Assembly (NCBI RefSeq): GCF_900113335.1
Contig: NZ_FOOX01000023.1
Coordinates: forward strand, 24,001 to 86,942
DNA length: 62,942 bases
Reading direction: 5' to 3'
Source: Desulfotruncus arcticus DSM 17038
GTDB taxonomy: Bacteria > Bacillota > Desulfotomaculia > Desulfotomaculales > Desulfallaceae
Under the pieces are notes generated by a model. It saw nothing but the letters and a program-made list of their open reading frames with translations, was not told the DNA's origin and made no database searches. The position numbers were made by a program, and so were the translations under genes. Below are positions 40,359 through 49,502 of the stretch, in pieces (the stretch's first letter is position 1; each line of letters starts with the position of its first letter).

Positions 40359-42290
40359 TCAGCTTCTACTTTCATACATTATCTTGCCGCAATCCCTTAA
40401 ATCATACCCGCCCAAAGAAAAAACATCTTGCTGAAACTGCGGCTCAGCCATAACTTCCAGCAGCCTCTGAATATAGGGTGTGTTAAAGTACTCGCCCAGT
40501 ATGCATAGGTCGTACCGTTCTTCTACCACGGGAACAAAATCCAACTCCAGCGCCAGCGCCGCCGCCCTGATGCCCATCCCGGCATCAGCCGATCCGGAGG
40601 CCACCGCGGCCGCCACCGCCATATGCGTATATTCCTCCCTTTCATATCCCTGGATGACGTCCGGGGCAATACCATTTTGTTTTAATTTGTAATCGAAAAG
40701 TATCCGTGTCCCCGCACCGCGCTGCCTGTTTACATAATTAAGCCTTTTTGCGGCCAAATCATCAACCCCACGAATCTGATGGGGGTTGCCGGGGGCCACG
40801 ATTAATCCCTGCTCCCTGTGCACCAGATTCACTAAAACCACGGATTGTCCGGCTAAAAACCTGTTTATGTAGGAAACGTTATAATCCCCGGTCTCTTCGT
40901 CCAACAGGTGGGTTCCAGCGCAATGAGCCTCGCCCCGCTTTAATGCATTCAACCCGCCCAGGCTGCCCACGTGGGCAGAAGATAACGTGGCACTGGGAAA
41001 TCTTTTACGCAAGTGGTTGGCCAAAACGTCCAGGGCGATATCGTGACTGCCAATGATGACAGTGGTTTCATTTACCTCTTCCAAAGGGCGCATCAATTCC
41101 ACCTGCACCGCCTGCCCGGCCTTGTACCCTTCGGACAATCCGGAAACTCTGAGCATTCCATCGGCCCGGACCATCGACATAATTACACCCGCGCCCCTGG
41201 AAATTGGCGTGCAAACAATTTTTTCTCCCACCTTACCCAGTTTTACGCGGATAAATTCCTCAGTTCCCATAGGTGAAACTATTTTACGGGAAACTATGGC
41301 TTCGCTTTTTTCTCTCTGAGGCGGTACGGCACCAAGTTTGGCGTACACAACGGGCTTGACGAACAAATCCGCCGCCAGCACCGCTGAAACCGGGTAGCCC
41401 GGCACTCCCACCACAGGCTTATTTTGAATCTCGCCCAGGACAACGGGTTTGCCCGGCTTGATGGCAACTCCGTGGGTTAAAACCCGCCCCAAATCTGCAA
41501 TCAGTTGGGCGGTAAAATCCTCCCTGCCGGCCGATGAACCGGCATTAATTAAAACGATATCGCACTCCTCTACCGCTTTCTGCAGTCGCTCCTTCAGGGC
41601 ATCATAGTTATCGGCAGTAATTTCCAGCCGCTGCGGGCTACCGCCCCATTCCGCCACCATTGCGCCTAAAACCCTGGTGTTGTACTCAATAATATCCCCG
41701 GGCTTAAGTTCAGCCCCGGGCTGCACCAGTTCAGTACCTGTGGGCATAAGCCCAACTTTCGGCTTTGGGTGCACTGCGATTTCCGTCACCCCGCCGGCCA
41801 GAATGCCGCCCAAATCAAAGGAACGCAGCCGGTGGTTGGCCGGGACGATCATCTCCGTGGCCACTACGTCCTCGCCAATTTCCCGCATATGCTGCCAAGG
41901 CACCGCCCCGGAAGTTATTTCAAAGGTTTTTTCATCAATAAAATGGACATCTTCAATCATAATTACAGCGTCGCAACCCGGGGGAATGGGATCGCCGGTA
42001 TCAACTATTACGGCATTTTCATCCATAGTAAGCAGTTTTGGCGTTGCCTCCGAGGCGCCGAAGGTATCCAGCGCACACACCGCCACCCCGTCCATTGCCG
42101 AAGCATGGTAGTGCGGCGAAGAAGATCGCGCAAACACAGGAACTGCAGTTACCCGTCCCGCCGCTTCCTCCACTGGAATTATTTCATTTTCACCTGGGTC
42201 CAGCCCCCCCACCCCGGCCAGGTGGGCCAGATATTCCTCCAGCGCCTGTTGCAAAGGCTTGTCCTCCAGGTAAACATCCCGTTTATTCAT
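40359..42290 (-). CDS. MoeA fused to a periplasmic-binding-protein-like domain
   Basis: A 643-residue fusion. Residues 1-410 are MoeA, which inserts molybdate (or tungstate) into adenylated molybdopterin: SSPHYHASAMDGVAV, MPTGTELVQPG, NAGSSAGREDFTAQLI, KPGKPVVLGEIQNKPVVGVPGYP. Residues about 420-643 form a PBP-like domain (IIGSHDIALDVLANHLRK, GGLNALKRGEAHCAGTHLLD, NRQRGAGTRILFDYKL), like the substrate-binding part of LysR/ModE-type or molybdate-binding proteins. The fusion is typical of Firmicutes and archaea. The PBP domain may sense or deliver the metal oxyanion (inference). Upstream of it in the operon is a second MoeA. Confidence 0.92.
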   Translation of the reverse strand: MNKRDVYLEDKPLQQALEEYLAHLAGVGGLDPGENEIIPVEEAAGRVTAVPVFARSSSPHYHASAMDGVAVCALDTFGASEATPKLLTMDENAVIVDTGDPIPPGCDAVIMIEDVHFIDEKTFEITSGAVPWQHMREIGEDVVATEMIVPANHRLRSFDLGGILAGGVTEIAVHPKPKVGLMPTGTELVQPGAELKPGDIIEYNTRVLGAMVAEWGGSPQRLEITADNYDALKERLQKAVEECDIVLINAGSSAGREDFTAQLIADLGRVLTHGVAIKPGKPVVLGEIQNKPVVGVPGYPVSAVLAADLFVKPVVYAKLGAVPPQREKSEAIVSRKIVSPMGTEEFIRVKLGKVGEKIVCTPISRGAGVIMSMVRADGMLRVSGLSEGYKAGQAVQVELMRPLEEVNETTVIIGSHDIALDVLANHLRKRFPSATLSSAHVGSLGGLNALKRGEAHCAGTHLLDEETGDYNVSYINRFLAGQSVVLVNLVHREQGLIVAPGNPHQIRGVDDLAAKRLNYVNRQRGAGTRILFDYKLKQNGIAPDVIQGYEREEYTHMAVAAAVASGSADAGMGIRAAALALELDFVPVVEERYDLCILGEYFNTPYIQRLLEVMAEPQFQQDVFSLGGYDLRDCGKIMYESRS

Positions 42291-42305
42291 TATTTCACTC
42301 CGTTT

Positions 42306-43547
42306 CTAAATCAGTTTAACCTCAACGTACTCTCCGGCTTCAACGCCTTCTTTTTCCGCCGGTATGCGCGCCAGCCCGTTGGCCTGGACCATCGTGCTGA
42401 TCAGTCCGGATTTGCCGAGTATAGGTTCCGCTACGATAATCTCTTCGTCTTTGTAGAGCCTGACCCTGAGATAATCTTCCCTTCCGGCGGCCGACCGCAT
42501 GTTCCTGGTCATACGGGCCCGCACGGGAAACTCCAGTGGGTTGTTCCGGTAGATCCCATATTTAAGCAGCGGTGTAACCAGCAGCTCGAAAACAACCATA
42601 GCTGAAACAGGGTGTCCCGGCAGCCCGAACACCGGCTTGCCGTCCACCACCGCCCCTACCGTAGGTTTTCCGGGCTTGATGGAAATTCCGTGAAACAAAA
42701 CACCTGGAAAACCCAGGCTGTCGATTACTTTATGTGCCACATCCCGCACTCCCACCGAGCTGCCCCCTGACAGCAGCACAATGTCACACTCCGCCAACGC
42801 CTGCCTTACCTTGTCCAGAAGCAGCTCATAGCTATCCCTGACGATACCGTAAATGCAAGGTTTTGCCCCACAGGCGGCAGCCTGACCGTACAGTGCGTAG
42901 GAATTGATGTCCCGCACCTGGCCGGGTGCCGGGCTGCAGCCCGGCTCAATCACTTCGTCACCGGTAGAAATTATGCCTACCCTGATCGGGAGGGCCACCG
43001 CAACTTCGGTCAGGCCCACGGACGAAAGCAGGCCCAGGTCCTGGGGACGGATAATCTGCCCGGCGGAAAGCACCCTGGCGCCCGGTGAGATATCCTCACC
43101 ACAGCGAACCACATGATCACCTGGTGCTACCGGCCTGGTCACACCAATGGTTCGATCATCCAGTTCCTCGGTATATTCCACCATCACCACAGCATCAGCA
43201 CCGGGCGGCAGCATCCCCCCGGTGGGTATGCGCCAGGCCTGGCCGGTCCCGATATTGCCCACTGCCTCTCGCCCCATCAGGACTTCACCGGTTACATCCA
43301 GGTAAGCAGGCAGGCTTTCAGAGGCACCAAAAGTATCCCGGGCCTTAACCGCAAAACCATCCATAGTAGACCTGTCAAAGCCGGGCACGGCGTCCAGCGC
43401 CCGAACATCCTCGGCCAGCCGCCGGCCAGGTGATTCCAATAACAATACCTTTTCAATGCCACCTATATTAATATGCCCGCCGATGATAGTCCTTGCCTCT
43501 TCAACCGTGCGGGCCTGGAACAGATCCTGGAACAGTTCGGCCATCAT
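42306..43547 (-). CDS. moeA: Molybdopterin molybdenumtransferase MoeA
   Basis: A 413-residue MoeA without extra domain: GFDRSTMDGFAV, GDEVIEPG, LLSGGSSVGVRDV and SIKPGKPTVGAVVDGKPVFGLPGHPVSA. Two adjacent ATG codons (43547 and 43544) follow AGGAGG; the second has better spacing. It lies 15 bases upstream of the MoeA-PBP gene. Having two MoeA proteins side by side suggests division of labour, perhaps molybdenum versus tungsten. Confidence 0.92.
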   Translation of the reverse strand: MMAELFQDLFQARTVEEARTIIGGHINIGGIEKVLLLESPGRRLAEDVRALDAVPGFDRSTMDGFAVKARDTFGASESLPAYLDVTGEVLMGREAVGNIGTGQAWRIPTGGMLPPGADAVVMVEYTEELDDRTIGVTRPVAPGDHVVRCGEDISPGARVLSAGQIIRPQDLGLLSSVGLTEVAVALPIRVGIISTGDEVIEPGCSPAPGQVRDINSYALYGQAAACGAKPCIYGIVRDSYELLLDKVRQALAECDIVLLSGGSSVGVRDVAHKVIDSLGFPGVLFHGISIKPGKPTVGAVVDGKPVFGLPGHPVSAMVVFELLVTPLLKYGIYRNNPLEFPVRARMTRNMRSAAGREDYLRVRLYKDEEIIVAEPILGKSGLISTMVQANGLARIPAEKEGVEAGEYVEVKLI

Positions 43548-43555
43548 TATACCTC

Positions 43556-43735
43556 CTAGAAACAGCCCAACTCGCAAGCAAAAATTTTTATTTCCAGTTC
43601 GTCAGCAACCTTGCCGATTTCTTTTGGTGATACCCCTAAATCAGCGGCCAGCTTTCTGGCGGCGGTGCAGCTTAACTTCCCTTCCTGTGCCGCCTTACTA
43701 AGTGCCGCTTTTATTGCTTCAGTTTTATTTTGCAT
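43556..43735 (-). CDS. Small HTH-like protein with C-terminal Cys pair
   Basis: A 59-residue protein starting at the second of two ATG codons. It has a helix-turn-helix-like part (SCTAARKLAADLGVSPKEIG) and ends with the conserved-looking tail KIFACELGCF containing two Cys. It is the first gene of the moeA operon, eight bases before moeA. I do not know a characterised member; it may be a regulator or metal-binding accessory factor of cofactor synthesis. Confidence 0.65.
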   Translation of the reverse strand: MQNKTEAIKAALSKAAQEGKLSCTAARKLAADLGVSPKEIGKVADELEIKIFACELGCF

Positions 43736-43999
43736 CAAATTTCACTCCCTGGTTAAATTAATGAACTTCAAAGCGTTTTGCATAATAGAGTATATTGTTC
43801 ATCCAAAGCTATTTTTTATTTTTTAGTATTCAGGAATCACAATTCAGTAGTCAGAGTACCATGAGCCCGGCTCTCTCATTCTGTCTCCTATCTGCTAAAA
43901 AATTATAATGCTGAATAGTTGCCAAATATTCCTTATTAATATTTTGTGATATTTTGCAATATCAATGACAATTTTATCTCACATGCTAATTTAGTGCTA

Positions 44000-44308
44000 T
44001 TATTTTTCAACTTTATTGGCCGGGTTGACCAGTCCTAAAATAACACGGTAAGGTCCGGGGGTTCCGGGCGGAACATAAGCCACCCTGTCGCCGGGGCGAA
44101 CAGTGCGGTCCAGCGGCCCGGCATTGCCGTTAATAAAGACGCCCTCTATTTTTTCCCGGGGCAATTCCAGTTTTTCCGCCAGTTCCGCAGCAGTACATTC
44201 TTCATCCAGCTTAAACATCATTGGAAAAGGCCACCCGCGCTGGTCAAATATCTCTTTAATAAAGGAAAAACCCCTGACTTCAACTATGTTGCTTGCATTA
44301 TTACTCAC
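44000..44308 (-). CDS. MoaD/ThiS-like beta-grasp protein without C-terminal Gly-Gly
   Basis: A 102-residue protein whose middle part has the ubiquitin-like MoaD/ThiS pattern (CTAAELAEKLELP ... IEGVFINGNAGPLDRTVRPG, then DRVAYVPPGTPGPYRVILG). The Gly-Gly end needed for thiocarboxylation is absent; instead the chain continues with PYRVILGLVNPANKVEK. So it is probably not a sulfur carrier in the usual way, unless processed. GTG start with AGGGGTGAT upstream. Related proteins occur near tungsten/molybdenum enzyme genes. Confidence 0.65.
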   Translation of the reverse strand: MSNNASNIVEVRGFSFIKEIFDQRGWPFPMMFKLDEECTAAELAEKLELPREKIEGVFINGNAGPLDRTVRPGDRVAYVPPGTPGPYRVILGLVNPANKVEK

Positions 44309-44481
44309 TTAATCACCCCTGTTAAGCTTTTATTTAAGTATTATATCATGTTTAGAAAAATCCCCCCCAAAACACCTGAAGATCTGCTATGATAAAATAT
44401 ATTAAAAGAAAAATACCAGAGTGGAGGTGCTTAATTAACCGGAGCCGTATTTAAATTTACCTTAAAAAGGAGAGGATCGCT

Positions 44482-45741
44482 ATTCTAAATAAGAGACTTA
44501 TCGCTATAACGGTAACACTTTTAATAGTATTGGGTGCAGCCCTGACAACAGGAGCTGCCAACTTGTCCGCCAAGCAATTGTTGATCAATCAAATAAATAA
44601 TATGAACTTCGGCGTTGATCAGGAAATTTACAATAAATCAACCGGTAACGCACATTATGAAATTTCCAAACTGGCTGGCGACCTTACCCAGGAATACAAT
44701 TTGCTGCAAGGGGCAACTCTTGATTTGTCCAACCAAATGAGCACGCCTGACAAAACCGGCGCCCTTGATTTAACCGTTAATGTTGGTGGCCAAAGTTACA
44801 ACGGACAGGTTTGTTTAAGTGGAGACAAGGTCATTATTAACAAAGCTATTCTGGAAATGATTGCAGAACTATTCCCTCAGACCCAGATGGGGGACATTGC
44901 TCAGTATCCCGACTATTTGTATTTCAGCCGGGAGGAAATGTCGGGTGTATGGGAATCTATGCTGCAGTACCGTGATAATCAAGCGCCGCAGGAACTTAAA
45001 GATTTACTGGTTTTCCTGGTTGAAGCAATCCCTGATCAATATTTCACCGCCTCTCTTAGCGGTGTTACTTTTAAGCTTGACCAGGCAGGGTTGGAGGATG
45101 TTATCTATAACGTATTACTTAAGGTTAGGGATGAAAAGGAGCGGTTTGCCGGTATTATAGTTGGGATGTCCACCATGTACGGTCCCAACCCCGACCTTGA
45201 TCCTGAAACCATGCGAGAAGATATCATTGCCGGGATTGACAAAGCTGTGGCTGATGGTAGTTTCCCGACCAAAGAGCAGATCCATTTGATGTCTCAGTTT
45301 GTTCAGGTTCAGGATTTCTATTACCAGGCTTCCCTGCCTCCCAGCGCTGCCAAAGAATTCAAATTAACACTTAAACTTTCCGAAACCAGCGGTTTGCCGG
45401 GAGAAATCACTATCACCAGCAAGACCACCGGCAGTAAGAACAATATCAATACGAACGCCAACGCCTCGCTGGACATTAAAACCATAGATGGCAACAATAT
45501 TAGCGGCACACTAAACCAAACATATATGTATCAGGCCAAACGAGCTGATTCACAGATGGTTATGTCAGCTAAAGCATCTAACCCCTCAACAGGCGGCACC
45601 TTATTGGATTTTGAATTAAAAGGTGATTCTTCTCAACAGGCGGATTCCGGGCTGAAGATAGCTTTACCGGAATTAAACGAAGAAAACAGCATGGACATAA
45701 CCTCACTAATTGAACAAGGAACTGACGAGGATAGATTATAA
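44482..45741 (+). CDS. Secreted protein of unknown function, apparent ATT start
   Basis: A 419-residue exported protein. From ATT 44482 it reads (M)LNKRLIAITVTLLIVLGAAL, a good signal peptide, and AGGAGAGG lies six bases upstream of that ATT. No ATG, GTG or TTG precedes the hydrophobic core: the first TTG (44530) would delete the basic n-region and half the core. The mature protein is rich in polar residues, with no Cys and no recognised domain; it resembles lipoprotein-like beta-rich Gram-positive surface proteins. Followed by a terminator and a second exported protein. Confidence 0.65.
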   Translation: MLNKRLIAITVTLLIVLGAALTTGAANLSAKQLLINQINNMNFGVDQEIYNKSTGNAHYEISKLAGDLTQEYNLLQGATLDLSNQMSTPDKTGALDLTVNVGGQSYNGQVCLSGDKVIINKAILEMIAELFPQTQMGDIAQYPDYLYFSREEMSGVWESMLQYRDNQAPQELKDLLVFLVEAIPDQYFTASLSGVTFKLDQAGLEDVIYNVLLKVRDEKERFAGIIVGMSTMYGPNPDLDPETMREDIIAGIDKAVADGSFPTKEQIHLMSQFVQVQDFYYQASLPPSAAKEFKLTLKLSETSGLPGEITITSKTTGSKNNINTNANASLDIKTIDGNNISGTLNQTYMYQAKRADSQMVMSAKASNPSTGGTLLDFELKGDSSQQADSGLKIALPELNEENSMDITSLIEQGTDEDRL

Positions 45742-45760
45742 TTTCCCCTTTGGGGTCAAT

Positions 45761-45791
45761 GAGCCAATCCATGTGATTGGCTCGTTTTTAT
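45761..45791 (+). terminator. Terminator after the secreted protein gene
   Basis: Perfect nine-base arms GAGCCAATC/GATTGGCTC around CATGT, then GTTTTTATT; 20 bases after the stop. Confidence 0.8.
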
Positions 45792-45865
45792 TATTAGGAA
45801 GGAATAATCATCGAAAATTAGAACTATTAATTAATAATGTGATAATTGACTGAAGAGTGAGCGAA

Positions 45866-46981
45866 ATGACTATGAATGAAAAATATAGACGACAGGCAGG
45901 TATAATACTGCTTTTTATTTTCATAGCCACGTTTACGGCTGCTCAAATACCGGCGGCAGGCAGTCTGACTAACAACTTCGTTTCCGATTTACAAAATCAA
46001 GAAAACCAAATCTTAGCGGAATTAATCACCATCAATCAAAAGATTGAAGCCGGGCTAAAGGAAAAAGAATCTCTGGAAAAGAAGCTTGCCGCCAATGAGC
46101 AAAATGCCGCCAGGGCCAAAGCAGATCTTGAAGTGATTACTACCGATCTACTCGAACAAAAAAACAGGCTTGGACAAATGGTGTCCTTCATCTACAGGTT
46201 TGGCTACACCAGCTTACTTGACGTTTTCCTGTCCGCTTCTGATTTTAACGATTTTACCAACAGGTTATTCCTAATATCGGCAACAGTTGACCGCTACGTT
46301 CAAATATATAATCAAACTGAAAACCTGAAAAACAAAAACGAAAATAAGCTGAAAGAAATTGATAGCATTAGTGCTTCAATTGCCGCTGACCGCAAAAAAA
46401 TACAACAGGCGATTACCCTGCTGCAAAAAACAAAAACTGAACGGTCTAATTTCCTGGCCCGGTTAAAGAGTCAATCGGCTGAACTGGAGGCCAGGCTTAC
46501 CCTCTCTGCGGACCGTTGGTCGGAGACTAACGCCACCATCACCGGTGTCATGGAAAAGCTCAGTTCACTGCCACCGGAAGAGTTTATGCCGGATAGGGTA
46601 GGTTTTATACTTGGGGGTATTCAGGTTGAGTTTACGGAAAAAACCTTAAATTCCAAAGTAAATCAGGGAACCGCCTTGTCTCAGGCACCCGTCAATATTA
46701 ATCTTGAACCAAAGCAAACAATTTTTTCCGGGATAACCCTGGACACCGGTACCAGCTTTGAAGTTACAGGTGATTTCAAAATAGCCCGGGGCGGAAGGGA
46801 AGTCCTTTTTATTCCCCGTTCGTTTTGTTTCGGTGAAACCACCATCGATGGAACCTTATTAAGTTATATCTATCAGAGCAATTTTTTAAAGTGGGATATT
46901 ACCAGGAATTTACCAAATTTTTATGCAGTCGATCTTGTCACCGACAGCAATAAGATAGTAATTTCACTCAAACAAAATTAA
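45866..46981 (+). CDS. Exported coiled-coil protein, EnvC/PcsB-like N-terminal type
   Basis: About 371 residues: a signal peptide (about residues 9-30, ending AAQIPAAG), a long coiled coil (about 35-230) with the EnvC/PcsB-like hallmark NRLGQMVSFIYRFGYTSLLDVFLSASDFNDF, and a C-terminal beta-rich domain (about 240-371). No peptidase or NlpC domain is present, unlike true cell-wall hydrolase activators. The C-terminal domain is not recognised. Possibly an envelope scaffold or regulator. ATG 45866 is one of three close starts; the ribosome binding site is weak. Confidence 0.7.
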   Translation: MTMNEKYRRQAGIILLFIFIATFTAAQIPAAGSLTNNFVSDLQNQENQILAELITINQKIEAGLKEKESLEKKLAANEQNAARAKADLEVITTDLLEQKNRLGQMVSFIYRFGYTSLLDVFLSASDFNDFTNRLFLISATVDRYVQIYNQTENLKNKNENKLKEIDSISASIAADRKKIQQAITLLQKTKTERSNFLARLKSQSAELEARLTLSADRWSETNATITGVMEKLSSLPPEEFMPDRVGFILGGIQVEFTEKTLNSKVNQGTALSQAPVNINLEPKQTIFSGITLDTGTSFEVTGDFKIARGGREVLFIPRSFCFGETTIDGTLLSYIYQSNFLKWDITRNLPNFYAVDLVTDSNKIVISLKQN

Positions 46982-47011
46982 GTTTCTTTATACTACAATT
47001 TTCTTCAGTTT

Positions 47012-47305
47012 TTATTTTGCCATTTTTTCCAACCTGGCTACCCTTGATACAAGATAACCGGTGTCGATTTCGATGCTGTCAAGCCTTTCATCAATATGTT
47101 TTTGCAATTTATCAATTTGATCACCGCGCAAGCTGTAACCGTCAAATAGAACACGTATTTTATCAATAACTTCAGTTTCCACGCTAAGTTCCAATTTGTC
47201 AACTTTTGATTCTAGCTTATTCATACGGGACTCAATGCGTGATTGCCCTTCTGTAAGTGAGTGAAGCTGCTTTAAAACCAAGCTTTGAAATTCTTCATTG
47301 GTCAA
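47012..47305 (-). CDS. Small coiled-coil protein
   Basis: A 97-residue, nearly all-helical protein with strong heptad pattern (SRIESRMNKLESKVDKLELS, later VSRVARLEKM). The N-terminus TNEEFQSLVLKQLHSLTEGQ is common to a family of small clostridial coiled-coil proteins of unknown role. TTG start with AAGGAGG eight bases upstream. Confidence 0.75.
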   Translation of the reverse strand: MTNEEFQSLVLKQLHSLTEGQSRIESRMNKLESKVDKLELSVETEVIDKIRVLFDGYSLRGDQIDKLQKHIDERLDSIEIDTGYLVSRVARLEKMAK

Positions 47306-47493
47306 AGATCACGCCTCCTTCTATTCTTGGCTGAAATAAAGTAAGCGAACATCAGACCGCCACCTCATTGCTAATATTATACAATGAAATATTGTATTGT
47401 ACATTGATGCAAATAAAAGTTGAGTTTGGTATTATAATTTAATGCAATTGATAAGGAAGTTTGTCCAAAAACAAGTTTTGTTGGCGGCAGAGC

Positions 47494-47510
47494 AAAAAAC
47501 CCCCCGGGTT
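47494..47510 (-). terminator. Terminator of the oxidoreductase gene
   Basis: Minus strand AACCC-GGG-GGGTT followed by TTTT; short stem overlapping the stop codon of the molybdopterin oxidoreductase. Confidence 0.5.
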
Positions 47511-49502
47511 AAGGCGCCGCTTTTAGCGGGGTTATCCGGCAGCGGCAATCATAGTAGCATGACCCGTCTCCCAGGTCGGATATTATGTCCGGAGTCAGAA
47601 CATTCACCCCGCCGCCCTGGTTGATCCAGCGCCCTTGAAATACGCTTATTACTCCCGGGCTTATGCCACTGTTAAACTGGACAATCCCTTTAAGCCGCCC
47701 GCCGGGGGACTCAACCCATACGCTGTCACCCTCTGCAAGTTTCATATCAGCGCCGGTCTCCGGGTGCATTTCCACCTCGGGAAGCCGGGCAAGCCACTCC
47801 CCGGATTCCAGGTTCCAAAACTGAGAGTTAGTAAAATCACGGTGATGCGGCGTAAGCAGGTGATAAGGATACTTTTTCCGGTCTTCCCTGTCCGAGGCCG
47901 GCTGCTGGTAGACGGGCAGCGGTTCCAACCCCAATTGTTCAGCCCGCTGGGAATATAGCTCGTATTTGCCACTGGGAGTGGCAAACGCCTTGTTTTCCCA
48001 GGCCACTTGGGGGGACAGCGGGTTACGTACCGGCCCCCGGCGCAATGTCTCAATAGTAATACCCAGTTCCGCGGCGGGAGCCAGCGCCCGCTGGAGCCAT
48101 TGCTCCGGCTGCAAATCGCCAAATTCCGAAAGCAGCCCAAGGCGCCGGGACAGCTCGGTAAAAATACGGAGTTCCGACCTGCATTCACCCAAAGGTTTAA
48201 TAACCGCCGGAGTATAAGTTGGCATAATTGTTCCAGGAGGAGATAACTATATCCTCATCTTCGAGGAAAGTAGTGCACGGCAGCACCAAATCAGCCTCAG
48301 CGGCGGTATCGGTCATAAAGAAATCAATTACAACTACAAAATCGGTAGCCTTAAAAGCTTGCCGGGCCAGGTTGATATTGGGCAATTGATTAAGCGGATT
48401 GGAGCGGGTGACAACAATACTCCGAACCGGTGGGTCCTGGGCTTCCATGATTTGGCGGGCCAGTGCGGGCCAGGGAAACAACCGTTTCGCTTGCGCATAC
48501 TCCCGACCCGACAGGTCGGCCAAGAACTGCTTCCAATGCCTCTGCACATAATTAGCTCCGCCTCCGGGCATCCCTATATTGCCCGTGATGGCAGCCAGAG
48601 CGTCAATACAGCGAACGGTGCGGCCTGAATTGGCATAGCGCTGCATTCCATAACCGAATAATATAGCTGAAGGACCGTGCTTGGCATAACGCCTGGCTAA
48701 ATTCTCAATTTCAGGCGCATTAATGCCGCATATGGCAGCAGCCTGCGCCGGTTTAAACTCCCGCACAGATAAGGCAAACTCATCATAGCCTAAAACATGT
48801 TCTGTAATAAAAGCATGCTCAACCAAATTTTCTGAAATTATTACGTTGGCCATGGCCAGAGCCAAAGCGCCGTCGGTGCCGGGGCGCGGTGAAATATGCT
48901 GCAGACCGATGATACCGGTACGTACGCGCACCGGGTTAATAGAGATAATCTTCGCCCCGCCGGCCGCACAGCAGGTGCGGATTAGTGCGGGCGGGGTCAC
49001 GCCCCCAGAGAAGAATAGTGTTTGAATTAAGCAGATCTTCCCATTCATGCATCTGTAAAGCACCGAAATCCAGCAATTGAGCAGCATAACCGCTGCCCCA
49101 GCAAAGGCTGCCCTGCGGCTCGGTAACCCCCCCGTAGATGTTGAAAAAGCGGGAACCCAGCCCACGCAAAATTCCGTTTGACCCGGTGCAATCATGATGC
49201 AAAACAGCGGTGGAACCATAGCGCTCTTTAATACTTATCAATTTGCCGGCCCAAAGATCCAAGGCGTCATCCCAGCTAATGCGTTTCCAAACACCGTCCC
49301 TGCGCACCAGCGGGTGGAGGATGCGGTCAGGGCTGTATAACCTGTCCAGATGCTTTTTAGCCTTGGTGCAAATCTTACCCTTGGTAAGAGGATGGCCGGG
49401 GTCACCTTTAATAGCTGTTACCCGGCCGTTTTCAGCATATATCAACAGCCCGCAGGACGAGTAGCAATCCAGCGGGCAGGAAGAGCGATACACTTTTTTC
49501 AA
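47509..49502 (-). pseudogene. Molybdopterin-dependent oxidoreductase (DMSO reductase family), two frameshifts
   Basis: Three overlapping frames make one protein of about 660 residues. The first (49502 to about 48985) has the 4Fe-4S motif CPLDCYSSCGL...GKICTKA and ends in LLWGRDPARTNPHL; the second (about 48985-48225) continues GGAKIISINPVRVRTG to LVLPCTTFLEDEDIVISSWN; the third (to 47509) resumes at YTPAVIKPLGECRSELRIF and has the C-terminal molybdopterin dinucleotide-binding domain (YPYHLLTPHHRDFTNSQF). Two single-base shifts, near 48985 and 48220, break the gene. They could be mutations or sequencing errors. It overlaps the YkgJ-type gene by four bases. Confidence 0.85.

Noticed and set aside
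41769..42605. Long plus-strand frame antisense to both moeA genes
   Set aside because: Shadow frame; the two MoeA proteins on the other strand are complete and conserved.
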